Shown here: one piece after another, positions 1-8,031 of the stretch
Position numbering within the stretch: position 1 is the first letter of the stretch
Layout: each line of letters starts with the position of its first letter
Source: an uncultured Bacteroidales bacterium
GTDB taxonomy: Bacteria; Bacteroidota; Bacteroidia; Bacteroidales; UBA932
Reading direction: 5' to 3'
DNA length: 40,997 nt
Assembly (NCBI GenBank): GCA_944323345.1
Contig: CALUSC010000017.1
Span: 1-40,997 of the forward strand
Program-made: the position numbers and the translations under genes
Notes under the pieces: model-generated
What the model was told of the DNA's origin: nothing
Seen by the model: only the letters and a program-made list of their open reading frames with translations
Databases searched by the model: none

Positions 1-107
1 TTGTAGTCTACATATTTGATACCGGCCTTTTTGAAACGGCAGTATTTCTTTCTCTTCACCTCGACTGTAGGAGGGTTAAGATAACGGATTTCATTGTTCT
101 GTGCCAT
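1..107 (-). CDS. rpsR: 30S ribosomal protein S18 (partial, C-terminus off window)
   Basis: Reading the minus strand from the ATG at 107-105 gives a protein that starts MAQNNEIRYLNPP and continues with VEVKRKKYCRFKKAG, the N-terminal half of bacterial S18, a small-subunit protein that binds next to S6 on the 16S rRNA platform. Only about 35 residues lie in the window; the rest is beyond base 1. A strong Shine-Dalgarno sequence, AGGAGGATGA on the minus strand at about 120-111, overlaps the end of rpsF, so the two genes are translationally close (11 bases apart) and surely share a transcript. The order rpsF-rpsR is usual in Bacteroidota, where rplI often follows. Identification is confident from the sequence despite the truncation. 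Confidence 0.95.
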   Translation of the reverse strand, partial: MAQNNEIRYLNPPTVEVKRKKYCRFKKAGIKYVDY

Positions 108-119
108 AATTCATCCTCC

Positions 120-458
120 TTATTTAGCCTGTTTGTTAGCCCTTCTCTTCTCTGCGTAAGCGACTGCATGCTTGTCCATCGCAAAAGTCAGGAACCTGAT
201 GATACGCTCGTCACGGCGATACTGGGTCTCAAGGTCAGCTATAAGCTGTGTGTCAGCCTTGAATTCGATAAGATAATAAAAACCTGAAGTTCTCTTCTGG
301 ATAGGGTAAGCAAGCTGTCTGAGTCCCCAATCCTCTTCATACACAATCTCTCCACCATTATCCTTGATGAAGCCTGTGTACTTGGCAACCGCTTCCTTCA
401 TCTGTGCCTCAGACAAAACGGGAGTTGCAATGAAAACGGTCTCGTACTGTTTGATCAT
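120..458 (-). CDS. rpsF: 30S ribosomal protein S6
   Basis: This 112-residue protein is a full-length S6. It begins [16 protein letters not shown] and has the family's ferredoxin-like pattern, with the conserved [21 protein letters not shown] stretch in the middle split here over the beta strands and a basic C-terminal tail ([10 protein letters not shown]). S6 forms a heterodimer with S18 and binds the central domain of 16S rRNA. The gene is followed 11 bases later by rpsR and preceded by its own promoter (528-558) and a hairpin (491-525) that would sit at the very 5' end of the mRNA. Transcription from the upstream pepD gene can also read in, because I see no terminator between them. Confidence 0.97.
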   Translation of the reverse strand: MIKQYETVFIATPVLSEAQMKEAVAKYTGFIKDNGGEIVYEEDWGLRQLAYPIQKRTSGFYYLIEFKADTQLIADLETQYRRDERIIRFLTFAMDKHAVAYAEKRRANKQAK

Positions 459-490
459 TTTGTTTATAATTAATTGTTAATAAATGAAAT

Positions 491-525
491 GCCCATTCAT
501 CGAAATCAAATTTCCACGAATGGGC
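491..525 (-). promoter_or_regulatory. Hairpin at the 5' end of the rpsF mRNA
   Basis: GCCCATTC and GAATGGGC (491-498 and 518-525) form a perfect 8-bp stem, and inside it GAAAT and ATTTC (502-506, 510-514) form a second short stem separated by a 3x3 internal loop. The predicted transcription start lies at or just before the first stem strand, so the mRNA would begin with this structure. The known S6:S18 autoregulatory leaders are stem-loops ahead of rpsF; I infer a similar role here but did not recognise the published consensus. Confidence 0.55.
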
Positions 526-527
526 TG

Positions 528-558
528 CAAAGATATGAATAATTTTCTTTATATCAAA
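528..558 (-). promoter_or_regulatory. rpsF-rpsR promoter
   Basis: On the minus strand TTTG (558-555) is followed after exactly 19 bases by TATCTTTG (535-528), a perfect match to the Bacteroidota housekeeping consensus TTG-N19-TAnnTTTG. The predicted start of transcription is about 4-6 bases past the -7 box, near 524-522. The -33 box touches the stop codon of pepD (561-559), so the promoter is packed into the gene boundary. Confidence 0.85.
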
Positions 559-2013
559 TTATTTTTCCGGTATAGCTTCAAGGACCGCTTTCAGGAAATT
601 CCAACAATTCTCTACGGACGGGATGTGCAGTCTTTCGTCAGGCGAGTGCGGACTCATGATGGTAGGGCCGCATGACACCATATCCAGATGCGGGTAAGCT
701 CCGCTCAGGATTCCGCATTCCAGACCTGCATGGATAGCCAGCACTGCAGGAGACTTTCCATACAGCTTTTCATATACCTCCTTCATGGTATGCAGGATAG
801 GTGACGCACTGTTCGGCGCCCATCCCGAATAGCCTCCGTCAAACTCTACCGTACCTCCGGCCAGTTCGATGACGGCCCTCATCTTTTCTGCGAGCAGATC
901 TTTCGCAGAATCCACAGAACTGCGCATAAGTGTCTTGATGACGAAATTGCCTCCGTCAGTCCTGGCTATAGCAGTATTGTTGGATGTTTCCACCAACCCC
1001 GGCATCTGGTCGCTCATCCTGTCCACACCCTCAGGAGATACCAGCAATGCCCGGATACACCGGACAGCATCTTCCGCTTTCATGACCGACTCCGGCACAG
1101 GTGCAGGTACCAGCGCAATTCCGATCTGAGGGTCCGTGACTGCATACTCCGACTTCACGGCCTCCAGGACAGCGGCTACATGGGCCGCAGTCTCTTCCTT
1201 CCTGCCGTCAGGAACAAGCACCGTCGCGGAAGCCTCTCTTGGGATGGCGTTTCTCATATTTCCGCCTTCGAAGTCTGCAAGCAGGACTCCATGCTCCCTA
1301 AGAAGAGGCAGAAGCACACGTGCGAGGACTTTGTTCGCATTTGCCCTGTACAGAATGATATCCATGCCTGAATGTCCGCCCTGACATCCTGTCACCTGAA
1401 GAGACATGGCAGAGTATCCGGAAGGAACCTTTTCGATATTATATGGAATACGTGCAGTGGCATCCAGTCCTCCGGCGCATCCGATATAAAGTTCTCCCTC
1501 AGTTTCGGAATCCAGATTGATAAGTATTTCACCTTTCAGGATACCCGGCTTCAAGGCCCTGGCGCCTGTCATGCCTGTCTCTTCGTCTATCGTTACCAGC
1601 ACTTCCACCGGCCCGTGCTTCAGGTCTTCCGACTGGAGCACCGAAAGCGCCATGGCCACTCCCATACCGTTATCCGCCCCAAGAGTCGTACCTTTTGCCT
1701 TCACCCATTCTCCGTCAATCCAGGTCTCGACAGGGTCCTTTTCAAAATCATGTTCCACATCGGCATTCTTCTGCGGAACCATGTCCATGTGCCCCTGCAG
1801 GATCACGCCTTTTCTGTTTTCCATTCCGGGAGTGGCCGGCTTCCTGATTATTATATTGCCTATCTCGTCCCGTATCGTTTCGAGCCCAAGGGCTTTTCCG
1901 AAATTATAAAGATATTCCGCCGCTTTCTCTTCCTTTTTCGACGGGCGCGGAATCCTGGTCATCCCGTAGAAGTTGTTCCATACTATCGATGGAGTAAGAT
2001 CTTTTATTGTCAT
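559..2013 (-). CDS. pepD: Aminoacyl-histidine dipeptidase (cytosol non-specific dipeptidase, M20C)
   Basis: The 484-residue product is the usual length for PepD, a cytosolic zinc aminopeptidase that splits dipeptides such as beta-Ala-His and many others. The metal-binding and catalytic residues of the M20 family are in place: GHMDMV with His75 and Asp77, LGADNG with Asp114 as bridging ligand, and IDEETG with the Glu144/Glu145 general base and ligand. The C-terminal part carries the late histidine motif in SPHSPDERLH. The ATG at 2013 gives the normal N-terminus (TPSIVWNNF). The gene lies 27 bases after the DUF4831-like gene in the same direction, suggesting co-transcription. Its stop codon abuts the rpsF promoter and there is no obvious terminator, so its transcript may run into rpsF. 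Confidence 0.95.
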   Translation of the reverse strand: MTIKDLTPSIVWNNFYGMTRIPRPSKKEEKAAEYLYNFGKALGLETIRDEIGNIIIRKPATPGMENRKGVILQGHMDMVPQKNADVEHDFEKDPVETWIDGEWVKAKGTTLGADNGMGVAMALSVLQSEDLKHGPVEVLVTIDEETGMTGARALKPGILKGEILINLDSETEGELYIGCAGGLDATARIPYNIEKVPSGYSAMSLQVTGCQGGHSGMDIILYRANANKVLARVLLPLLREHGVLLADFEGGNMRNAIPREASATVLVPDGRKEETAAHVAAVLEAVKSEYAVTDPQIGIALVPAPVPESVMKAEDAVRCIRALLVSPEGVDRMSDQMPGLVETSNNTAIARTDGGNFVIKTLMRSSVDSAKDLLAEKMRAVIELAGGTVEFDGGYSGWAPNSASPILHTMKEVYEKLYGKSPAVLAIHAGLECGILSGAYPHLDMVSCGPTIMSPHSPDERLHIPSVENCWNFLKAVLEAIPEK

Positions 2014-2040
2014 TACAAATAATAATTATTTAAATCCACA

Positions 2041-3153
2041 TCAGAACCTGTTCAGTTCCTGGTAATATTTCAGATATTTGCCGTTTTCCTTAAGATTCAA
2101 GTTTACAGGAAGTGTCGTTTCCTCTCCGAACTGGAAGACAGGCACCCTCCCCTGCAGTATCATGGTCTTTCCGTCCGTCATCTTATACGAACATGTTGCC
2201 GGGATCCTGTAGACAACTACCGGAATTTTGGATTTTTTCATTTTTTTCTCCTGCTGCGGGGCAGCAATTCCGCCCGGAATCACTTCAAAGACTACAGGTC
2301 TGCCGGAAACATTGTCTGCCGGGAGAAGGCCGGCAGTATCGGAAATCCTGAATGCCACATATAGCTGGCTCCCCCTGTCCTTGTCCGGAATGATGTCGAA
2401 TGTCATCTTCTGGGTATCGAATTCAGAATATCCTGTAAAAAGCGTAAGGTATTCCTGTTCGAGTCTGGTCATTTCGGCGACTGCAGCACCCATGGCCTCC
2501 CCGCTGTAGGTAGCGTCAGTGTCGCCTGTAATGATGCTCATCCGCTGCTCCCTGAGAGTCAATATGGTACATGCCACTTCCGCTGCGCGTTGCTCTTCAG
2601 TCTTCTCCACGAGCATATCCTGCTGCATGGCGACCTTTCCGTATGTCGAGCCGGTCTTCACACTTTTATATAATGTAGTGGCTTCCGTCGTAAGGTTTGT
2701 AGTCAGAGCCTTTCCCGAATAATCTTTCTGGCGGAGAACAGGGAAACGCCAGTCCATGGTACGGGAAGGGAGAGACTCGGCAGACGATACCAGACCGGAT
2801 GCCGTCAGTTTCAGGAATGCGGTGGCCGCTTCCATGCCTTCCAGATTCAGAAGGTATCTTCTGGACAGGTCGGCCTCTGCATACGGGGTCATCTTCACGC
2901 TTGTCAGCCTGCACGACGATTCATCCTGCGTCCGGACTTCTATACCCAGATATTTCGCTGCATATTTAGCATAAGGTCCTGCGTAGAAATTCTCCAGCAC
3001 GGCTTCCACTTCGAAAGACAAGGTAGTGGACGGAAGAGAATATGCTACAGTTCCGACAGGATCGCCGCCTTTATATACGATATCTCCCTGCGCCGCCGAC
3101 CGGACTGACGCCAATACTGTCAGAGACAGCAATGTAATAACGAACGTTTTCAT
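2041..3153 (-). CDS. DUF4831-like secreted protein
   Basis: I chose the ATG at 3153-3151, giving 370 residues that start MKTFVITLLSLTVLASVRSAAQ, a typical signal peptide; an in-frame GTG at 3174 would add seven residues that spoil it. The mature protein resembles the Bacteroidota-restricted DUF4831 family: an N-terminal beta-rich segment (TVAYSLPSTTLSFEVEAV), a YAKYAAKYLGI motif, a long middle part with TILTLREQRMSIITGDTDA, and a C-terminal beta domain ending in VNLNLKENGKYLKYYQEL. The family has no established function that I know of. No lipobox is visible, so a periplasmic location is inferred. It is the first gene of a likely unit with pepD. The family call is from memory of the motifs, with moderate certainty. 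Confidence 0.75.
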   Translation of the reverse strand: MKTFVITLLSLTVLASVRSAAQGDIVYKGGDPVGTVAYSLPSTTLSFEVEAVLENFYAGPYAKYAAKYLGIEVRTQDESSCRLTSVKMTPYAEADLSRRYLLNLEGMEAATAFLKLTASGLVSSAESLPSRTMDWRFPVLRQKDYSGKALTTNLTTEATTLYKSVKTGSTYGKVAMQQDMLVEKTEEQRAAEVACTILTLREQRMSIITGDTDATYSGEAMGAAVAEMTRLEQEYLTLFTGYSEFDTQKMTFDIIPDKDRGSQLYVAFRISDTAGLLPADNVSGRPVVFEVIPGGIAAPQQEKKMKKSKIPVVVYRIPATCSYKMTDGKTMILQGRVPVFQFGEETTLPVNLNLKENGKYLKYYQELNRF

Positions 3154-3213
3154 AGCGCTATCATTAAATTTCACGTTTCATCTGTCTGTATGGAAAACCA
3201 TACACAATCCAGA

Positions 3214-3221
3214 CAAATATA
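3214..3221 (-). promoter_or_regulatory. Possible -7 box for the DUF4831-pepD unit
   Basis: TATATTTG on the minus strand matches TAnnTTTG and lies about 60 bases before the chosen ATG. No TTG is found at the expected distance upstream, so this is only a weak promoter call. Confidence 0.35.
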
Positions 3222-3256
3222 CTGATTTTTCAGATAGAACTCTGCAGCGATGCATA

Positions 3257-3286
3257 TTTTTAAATCGGATAATTTTATTACCTTTG
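3257..3286 (+). promoter_or_regulatory. Probable promoter of the POT transporter gene
   Basis: TACCTTTG at 3279-3286 is a perfect -7 box. At the expected 19-base distance there is TTT rather than TTG (3257-3259), so the -33 box is imperfect. Predicted transcription would start near 3291, leaving a leader of about 50 bases before the ATG at 3342. Confidence 0.55.
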
Positions 3287-3341
3287 TCAGCCTGTGCCGT
3301 TTACGGACACTGCCTTGCAAATTATTTAAAACTCATATTAT

Positions 3342-5000
3342 ATGTTCAAAGGTCAACCTAAAGGTTTGTTTGCCCTGGCCCTTGCCAATACCGGCGAGCG
3401 CTTCGGCTACTACACTATGCTGGCTATTTTCATGCTGTTCCTGCAGGCGAAATTCGGTTTCAATGCGGCGGTAGCGGGCCAGATTTATGCGATTTTCCTG
3501 GCCGGCGTCTATTTCATGCCGCTTTTCGGAGGCTATCTTGCAGACAAGATCGGATTCGGCAAATGCGTCACTACCGGTATAGCGGTCATGTTCCTGGGAT
3601 ACCTCTGCCTGGCCATCCCTACAGGTCCGGATACAATGGGAAAAATCATGATGTTCGGGGCGCTGGCCCTGATAGCCATCGGTACGGGACTGTTCAAAGG
3701 AAACCTCCAGGTCATGGTAGGGAACCTGTACGATGATCCGAAATACTCCAACAAGAGAGACGCTGCCTTCAGTCTTTTCTACATGGCGATAAATATCGGT
3801 GCTATGTTTGCGCCGAGCATGGCCAAGTATGTCACGAATTTCTTTTTGGGAAAAGACGGACTGTATTATGACGCCAATATCCCGTCACTGGCCCATCAGT
3901 TCCTGGACAACACGATTTCCGCTGAAAATTCAGCAAAACTTGCCGATCTGGCAGCGTCCATGACAGGAACGACCGACCTCGCGGCTTTCAGCCAGCTCTA
4001 TATCGACAAACTCTCCACCGCATACAGCTATGGTTTCGGCGTAGCTTGCATATCACTGATCATATCTGTCCTCATTTATTTCTGCTGCAGGCCTTGGTTC
4101 AAGCATGCCGATGTGAATGCGAAACAGGCAGTTGCGGCCCACATACAGGAAAAAGAGCTCACTCCGCAGCAGACGAAAAGCCGCATCGTGGCCCTGCTTC
4201 TGGTATTTGCCGTCGTCATTTTCTTCTGGATGGCATTCCACCAGAACGGTGCTACCATGACTATTTTCGCAAGAGACTATACCAGTCCGGTGGCGGAAGG
4301 CTTCACCAGAATCGGCTTCAATATCTGGAGTCTGTTCCTTATAGCAGTTTCGATATACACCCTTTTCGGAGCATTCCAGTCCGAAACCCGCAAAGGGAAA
4401 ATGATATCCGGCGCCGCGACCCTCTTCCTTTGGGGCGGAGCATACGCCATATACTCATCGATGGAACCGTCTTTCCATATCCAGCCTTCTGATTTCCAGC
4501 AGTTCAATCCATTCTTCGTCGTAGCCCTCACGCCGGTTTCCCTGGCCATTTTCGGGTCTCTTGCGAAAAAGGGTAAAGAGCCTTCTGCTCCGAGGAAAAT
4601 CGGACTTGGAATGCTCGTGGCCGCAGTCGGCTTCCTCATACTTACTGTAGGATCCCTGGGCCTGGCATCCCCTAAGGAACTCGGCGGGACTGTAAGCGAC
4701 GTACTCGTATCTCCGAACTGGCTTATTTCCACATATCTGGTACTGACATTCGCAGAACTTCTGCTCTCCCCTATGGGAATTTCGTTCGTATCGAAAGTCG
4801 CTCCTCCGAAATACAAGGGAATGATGATGGGGTGCTGGTTCGCCGCTACAGCGATAGGCAACTATCTGGTTTCCATACCTGCCCTGCTCTGGGACAAGAT
4901 TCCTCTCTGGGGAGTATGGACGCTTCTCATAGTCCTGTGCCTGATTTCGGCATTGTTCATATTCTCCATAATGAAGAAACTGGAAAGCGCGACCAACTGA
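3342..5000 (+). CDS. POT/PTR-family peptide transporter
   Basis: The 552-residue protein is a multi-spanning inner-membrane protein of the proton-dependent oligopeptide transporter family within the MFS, which imports di- and tripeptides. Family marks include ERFGYY at 19-24 in the first helix, a GGYLADK loop after helix 2, GTGLFKGN, and the FYMAINIGA signature (family FYxxINxG). Near the C-terminus the FAELLLSPMGISFVSKVAPPK segment is also typical. The first position of the ExxERFxYY motif is Asn16 rather than Glu, which matters because that Glu takes part in proton coupling in studied members. The gene stands alone with its own promoter and a strong shared terminator after it. Substrate cannot be read from the sequence. 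The neighbouring dipeptidase pepD would suit a peptide importer but lies on the other strand. Confidence 0.9.
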   Translation: MFKGQPKGLFALALANTGERFGYYTMLAIFMLFLQAKFGFNAAVAGQIYAIFLAGVYFMPLFGGYLADKIGFGKCVTTGIAVMFLGYLCLAIPTGPDTMGKIMMFGALALIAIGTGLFKGNLQVMVGNLYDDPKYSNKRDAAFSLFYMAINIGAMFAPSMAKYVTNFFLGKDGLYYDANIPSLAHQFLDNTISAENSAKLADLAASMTGTTDLAAFSQLYIDKLSTAYSYGFGVACISLIISVLIYFCCRPWFKHADVNAKQAVAAHIQEKELTPQQTKSRIVALLLVFAVVIFFWMAFHQNGATMTIFARDYTSPVAEGFTRIGFNIWSLFLIAVSIYTLFGAFQSETRKGKMISGAATLFLWGGAYAIYSSMEPSFHIQPSDFQQFNPFFVVALTPVSLAIFGSLAKKGKEPSAPRKIGLGMLVAAVGFLILTVGSLGLASPKELGGTVSDVLVSPNWLISTYLVLTFAELLLSPMGISFVSKVAPPKYKGMMMGCWFAATAIGNYLVSIPALLWDKIPLWGVWTLLIVLCLISALFIFSIMKKLESATN

Positions 5001-5013
5001 TGCTTTCCATATT

Positions 5014-5063
5014 ATAATAAAGGAGGGGTGACTCGTGATACAGAGTCACCCCTCCTTTATTAT
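5014..5063. terminator. Bidirectional terminator between convergent genes
   Basis: A perfect 21-bp stem (5014-5034 with 5043-5063) closes an 8-base loop. The stem holds a GC-rich AGGAGGGGTGACTC core with AATAA on its left and TTATT on its right, so a short U-rich tract follows the core on either strand. It lies between the convergent stops of the POT transporter (5000) and the LacI regulator (5086) and can serve both. Confidence 0.85.
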
Positions 5064-5085
5064 TTCATTGCCCGGCACCGGCACA

Positions 5086-6144
5086 TCAGATATAATAGTC
5101 GCAATTATATCTGTTGAGAATATCCATCTGAGTATAATTATCCTTTTTCGCAGGTGCTTCATGAAGAATGAGATAATCTGTCAGTGCGGTGATGGCAGCA
5201 GCAGCCTGCCTGTCCGAATGCTGGGCAATCAACGCCTGCACGAATCCGTCCCTCAGAGCGGCAAGATTCCGGTCCAGGACATCGAAACCTATTACCCTGC
5301 AGGTCCGGATATTCCTGTCCCTCAGATAATCGGCGACAAAATGCACCCTTGAGTTACACATTACGATATATTTTCCAGGGTCCGTGTCAGAGGCAAACAT
5401 CTCGTCCAGGACGGCATATCTCGCCTCCTTGTTTTTCGGGTCGATGAATGTATTTTCAATCCTGCATTCAGGATAATGCTCGGATATATAGTCTATAAAA
5501 CCTGTCCTGCGGGTAATGGTGGGGTCCGACAGCCCTCTTTTGTCTCTGGCTATCCTTATTATATGTATCTTGCCGACGTCCCGGCCGTCAGTCAATATAT
5601 CCGCACACAGATAACCGCTCTGGTACATGGGCATGCCATAATATGCCAGATAACCGTCGTCTTCCAGTTTCGAATCTATGTAGACGTATGGTATATGCCT
5701 GTCTGAAAGTTCCTTGGCGAATTTCAGCGTCTCATTCCTGAACATAGGGGCTATGACTACGCCGGAAGGGTCGGATGCCAGGACCTCCGAACACGTATGC
5801 TGGAATGAATCAAGATCGTACTGGTCGTACATCATCGCGCTCAAGCTGATTCCGAACCGCCCGGCATATTCCGTCCCCTGATCGATCCCTCTCTGGGTCA
5901 GTTCCCAGAATTCACCGTTACAGAATTCCGGAATAATACATGAAATATGGAAATTCTTTTTCGAAGCCAGAATGGAAGCGTAAAAATTCGGCTTGTAACC
6001 CAATTCGTCGATTACTTTCAGAATTTTTTCCTTGCTCCTGGCTGAAACTTCTCCCCTGTCGTGAAGAACCCTGTCGACAGTGCCTTTGGACACTCCGGCT
6101 GCCTTAGCGACATCATTAATCGTTACTTTATTTCCTTCATGCAT
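5086..6144 (-). CDS. LacI-family transcriptional regulator of the KDG operon
   Basis: The 352-residue protein starts with a clear LacI helix-turn-helix and hinge helix: VTINDVAKAAGVSKGTVDRV at about 7-26, then a GEVSARSKEKILKVIDELGY hinge region. The rest is a periplasmic-binding-protein-like sensor domain of the usual length (IIPEFCNGEFWELTQRGIDQG, then DPSGVVIAPMF). It is divergent from kdgK, and the shared upstream region holds -7 boxes for both directions and a candidate operator (6195-6216). I infer that it controls the kdgK-aldolase-transporter operon in response to 2-keto-3-deoxygluconate or a related sugar acid; the ligand is not visible in the sequence. The start is supported by a -7 box (6174-6167) some 23 bases before the ATG. 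Confidence 0.9.
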   Translation of the reverse strand: MHEGNKVTINDVAKAAGVSKGTVDRVLHDRGEVSARSKEKILKVIDELGYKPNFYASILASKKNFHISCIIPEFCNGEFWELTQRGIDQGTEYAGRFGISLSAMMYDQYDLDSFQHTCSEVLASDPSGVVIAPMFRNETLKFAKELSDRHIPYVYIDSKLEDDGYLAYYGMPMYQSGYLCADILTDGRDVGKIHIIRIARDKRGLSDPTITRRTGFIDYISEHYPECRIENTFIDPKNKEARYAVLDEMFASDTDPGKYIVMCNSRVHFVADYLRDRNIRTCRVIGFDVLDRNLAALRDGFVQALIAQHSDRQAAAAITALTDYLILHEAPAKKDNYTQMDILNRYNCDYYI

Positions 6145-6166
6145 GATAGACGGTTTTATCGCAGGT

Positions 6167-6174
6167 CAAAGATA
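6167..6174 (-). promoter_or_regulatory. -7 box of the LacI-family gene
   Basis: TATCTTTG on the minus strand, 22 bases before the ATG, is a perfect TAnnTTTG. The -33 region is AT-rich without TTG at 19 bases, and the candidate operator 6195-6216 begins where the -33 box would be, consistent with autoregulation. Confidence 0.6.
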
Positions 6175-6194
6175 CAATTTTTTCCGTATAATTT

Positions 6195-6216
6195 TTTCCG
6201 TTACCGCACACGGAAA
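6195..6216. promoter_or_regulatory. Candidate LacI-family operator
   Basis: TTTCCGT (6195-6201) and ACGGAAA (6210-6216) are a perfect inverted repeat with an 8-base spacer, and the dyad centre falls on CG (6205/6206), as in typical LacI-family operators. A second TTTTTCCGT half-site is seen at about 6179-6187. The site lies between the two divergent -7 boxes and covers the expected -33 positions of both genes, so binding could block both promoters. Binding by the neighbouring regulator is an inference. Confidence 0.55.
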
Positions 6217-6231
6217 TCAAAAATAAATTTA

Positions 6232-6239
6232 TATCTTTG
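6232..6239 (+). promoter_or_regulatory. -7 box of the kdgK operon
   Basis: TATCTTTG at 6232-6239 is a perfect TAnnTTTG box. The expected -33 position (about 6210-6212) reads ACG and lies inside the candidate operator. The leader to the ATG at 6286 would be about 42 bases and has no evident Shine-Dalgarno sequence. Confidence 0.6.
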
Positions 6240-6285
6240 CCGTGATTAACACTAAACGACTATTTAACTATCTAAATTCAATACA

Positions 6286-7326
6286 ATGCCAAAAGTTATC
6301 ACATTCGGTGAGATTATGCTCAGACTTTCCACTCCCGGCTATCTGAGATTTTCTCAATCCAAAGAATTTGCAGCCACTTTCGGTGGCGGAGAAGCCAATG
6401 TAGCAGTCTCACTGGCCAATTATGGAATCGAGACGGAATTTGTCACACGTTTTCCTAAAAACGATATTGCAGCGAGCTGCATAAAAGATCTGCACAGCTA
6501 TGGCGTAGGCACTAAATATTGCGTTTTCGGAGGAGACAGGCTCGGAATTTATTTTCTGGAGACAGGTGCCGTAGCACGCGCCAGCAAGGTGGTTTACGAC
6601 AGGGCACATTCCGCCATTTCCGAAATAGAAAAAGGAATGATCGACTGGGAGAAGGTTTTCGAAGGTGCCGACTGGTTCCACTGGACTGGCATCACGCCTG
6701 CCATCAGTCAGGGTGCTGCAGATGTCTGCCTCGAAGCCATCAAGGCAGCGAACAAGCTCGGTGTTACGGTATCATGCGACCTGAACTACAGGAAAAACCT
6801 GTGGAAATACGGCAAGACCGCTTCCGAAGTGATGCCAGCTCTGGTGGAAGGATGCGATGTCATTCTCGGGAATGAGGAAGATGCAGAGAAAGTCTTCGGT
6901 ATCAAGCCGGAAGGTTTCGACGTAACAGCTACCAAAGGCGAGGTGAACGCAGCAGAATTCGAAAGCGTCTGCAAGCAGCTGATGGCCAGATTCCCTCATG
7001 CAAAGAAAGTCATCATTACACTCAGAGGGTCTATAAATGCCAACCACAACACATGGGGAGGAGTGCTCTACGACGGAAGCAAACTCTATCAGTCTCCTCG
7101 ATATGACATCACCCACATTGTAGACCGCGTAGGCGGCGGAGACTCATTCATGGGAGGCCTTATATACGGACTTCTCACATACACGGGCGATGATCAGAAA
7201 GCTCTCAATTTCGCGGTAGCCGCATCATGCCTCAAACACACTATCTTCGGCGACTACAATCAGGTGACCGTTGCAGAAGTAGAGAATCTCATGAAAGGCG
7301 ACGGGTCCGGAAGGGTTTCAAGATAA
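6286..7326 (+). CDS. kdgK: 2-keto-3-deoxygluconate kinase (PfkB family)
   Basis: The 346-residue protein is a PfkB/ribokinase-fold sugar kinase. It shows the N-terminal substrate-binding GGGEANVAVSLANYG (33-47) and the C-terminal signature DRVGGGDSFMGG (280-291), in which Asp286 is the catalytic base. It phosphorylates 2-keto-3-deoxygluconate to KDPG with ATP in the cytosol. That substrate is inferred from context: the next gene, 24 bases on, is a KDPG aldolase, and a hexuronate-type transporter follows. The sequence resembles Bacteroidales KdgK in length and in the insertion around residues 210-230. It is the first gene of a three-gene operon facing away from a LacI regulator. Confidence 0.9.
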   Translation: MPKVITFGEIMLRLSTPGYLRFSQSKEFAATFGGGEANVAVSLANYGIETEFVTRFPKNDIAASCIKDLHSYGVGTKYCVFGGDRLGIYFLETGAVARASKVVYDRAHSAISEIEKGMIDWEKVFEGADWFHWTGITPAISQGAADVCLEAIKAANKLGVTVSCDLNYRKNLWKYGKTASEVMPALVEGCDVILGNEEDAEKVFGIKPEGFDVTATKGEVNAAEFESVCKQLMARFPHAKKVIITLRGSINANHNTWGGVLYDGSKLYQSPRYDITHIVDRVGGGDSFMGGLIYGLLTYTGDDQKALNFAVAASCLKHTIFGDYNQVTVAEVENLMKGDGSGRVSR

Positions 7327-7350
7327 CTTAATATTATAAGGAATAACATT

Positions 7351-8016
7351 ATGGCCAAATACAGCAAACTCGAAGTCCTGTCAGCCGTCAGGGAAACAGG
7401 AATGGTACCTGTGTTCTACAATGCAGACCTCGAAATATCGAAAAATGTCCTGAAAGCATGTTATGAAGGAGGCGTCAGGGCTTTCGAATTCACCAACCGC
7501 GGGGACTTCGCACAGGAAGTGTTCGGAGAACTCGTAAAATACGCCAACAAAGAGCTTCCGGGAATGATTCTCGGCGTAGGTTCCGTAGTGGATCCTGCGA
7601 CGGCAGCCCTTTACATACAGCTCGGCGCCAATTTCGTGGTAGGCCCGCTGTTCAATCCTGAAATCGCTCCGGTCTGCAACCGCAGGCTCATACCTTACTG
7701 CCCCGGATGCGGTACCGTCTCCGAAATAGGCAAGGCCCAGGAACTCGGATGCGACCTCTGCAAGGTTTTCCCCGGCGATGTGCTCGGGCCCGCTTTCGTG
7801 AAAGGACTCCGCGCACCTATGCCGTGGAGCCAGATCATGGTTACCGGTGGCGTAAAACCTACCAAAGAGAATCTTGAAGGGTGGTTCAAGGCAGGCGTCA
7901 CCTGCGTAGGCATGGGAAGCAACCTTTTCCCTAAAGATGTAATCGCTGCGAAAGAGTGGGGCAAAATCACAGAACTCTGCAAAGGCGCCCTCGACATCAT
8001 AAAGGAAGTAAGATAA
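7351..8016 (+). CDS. KDPG/KHG aldolase
   Basis: This 221-residue class I aldolase cleaves 2-keto-3-deoxy-6-phosphogluconate to pyruvate and glyceraldehyde 3-phosphate; many members also act on 4-hydroxy-2-oxoglutarate. The (beta/alpha)8 barrel marks are clear: FEFTNRGD with Glu46, [12 protein letters not shown] at the third strand, [10 protein letters not shown], the Schiff-base lysine Lys138 in CKVFPGD, and the phosphate-binding [10 protein letters not shown] near 165-174 followed by GVGMGS-type VGMGSNLFP. It sits 24 bases after kdgK and 15 bases before the transporter gene, so it is the second step of the same pathway. The gene symbol could be eda or kdgA; I leave it open. Confidence 0.93.
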   Translation: MAKYSKLEVLSAVRETGMVPVFYNADLEISKNVLKACYEGGVRAFEFTNRGDFAQEVFGELVKYANKELPGMILGVGSVVDPATAALYIQLGANFVVGPLFNPEIAPVCNRRLIPYCPGCGTVSEIGKAQELGCDLCKVFPGDVLGPAFVKGLRAPMPWSQIMVTGGVKPTKENLEGWFKAGVTCVGMGSNLFPKDVIAAKEWGKITELCKGALDIIKEVR

Positions 8017-8031
8017 CTTAAACTATAAGGA

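Noticed and set aside
1372-2022. 216-residue open frame opposite pepD, and similar long frames opposite atpD, atpA and uvrA
   Set aside because: They lie wholly inside strongly conserved genes on the other strand and show no protein-family features.
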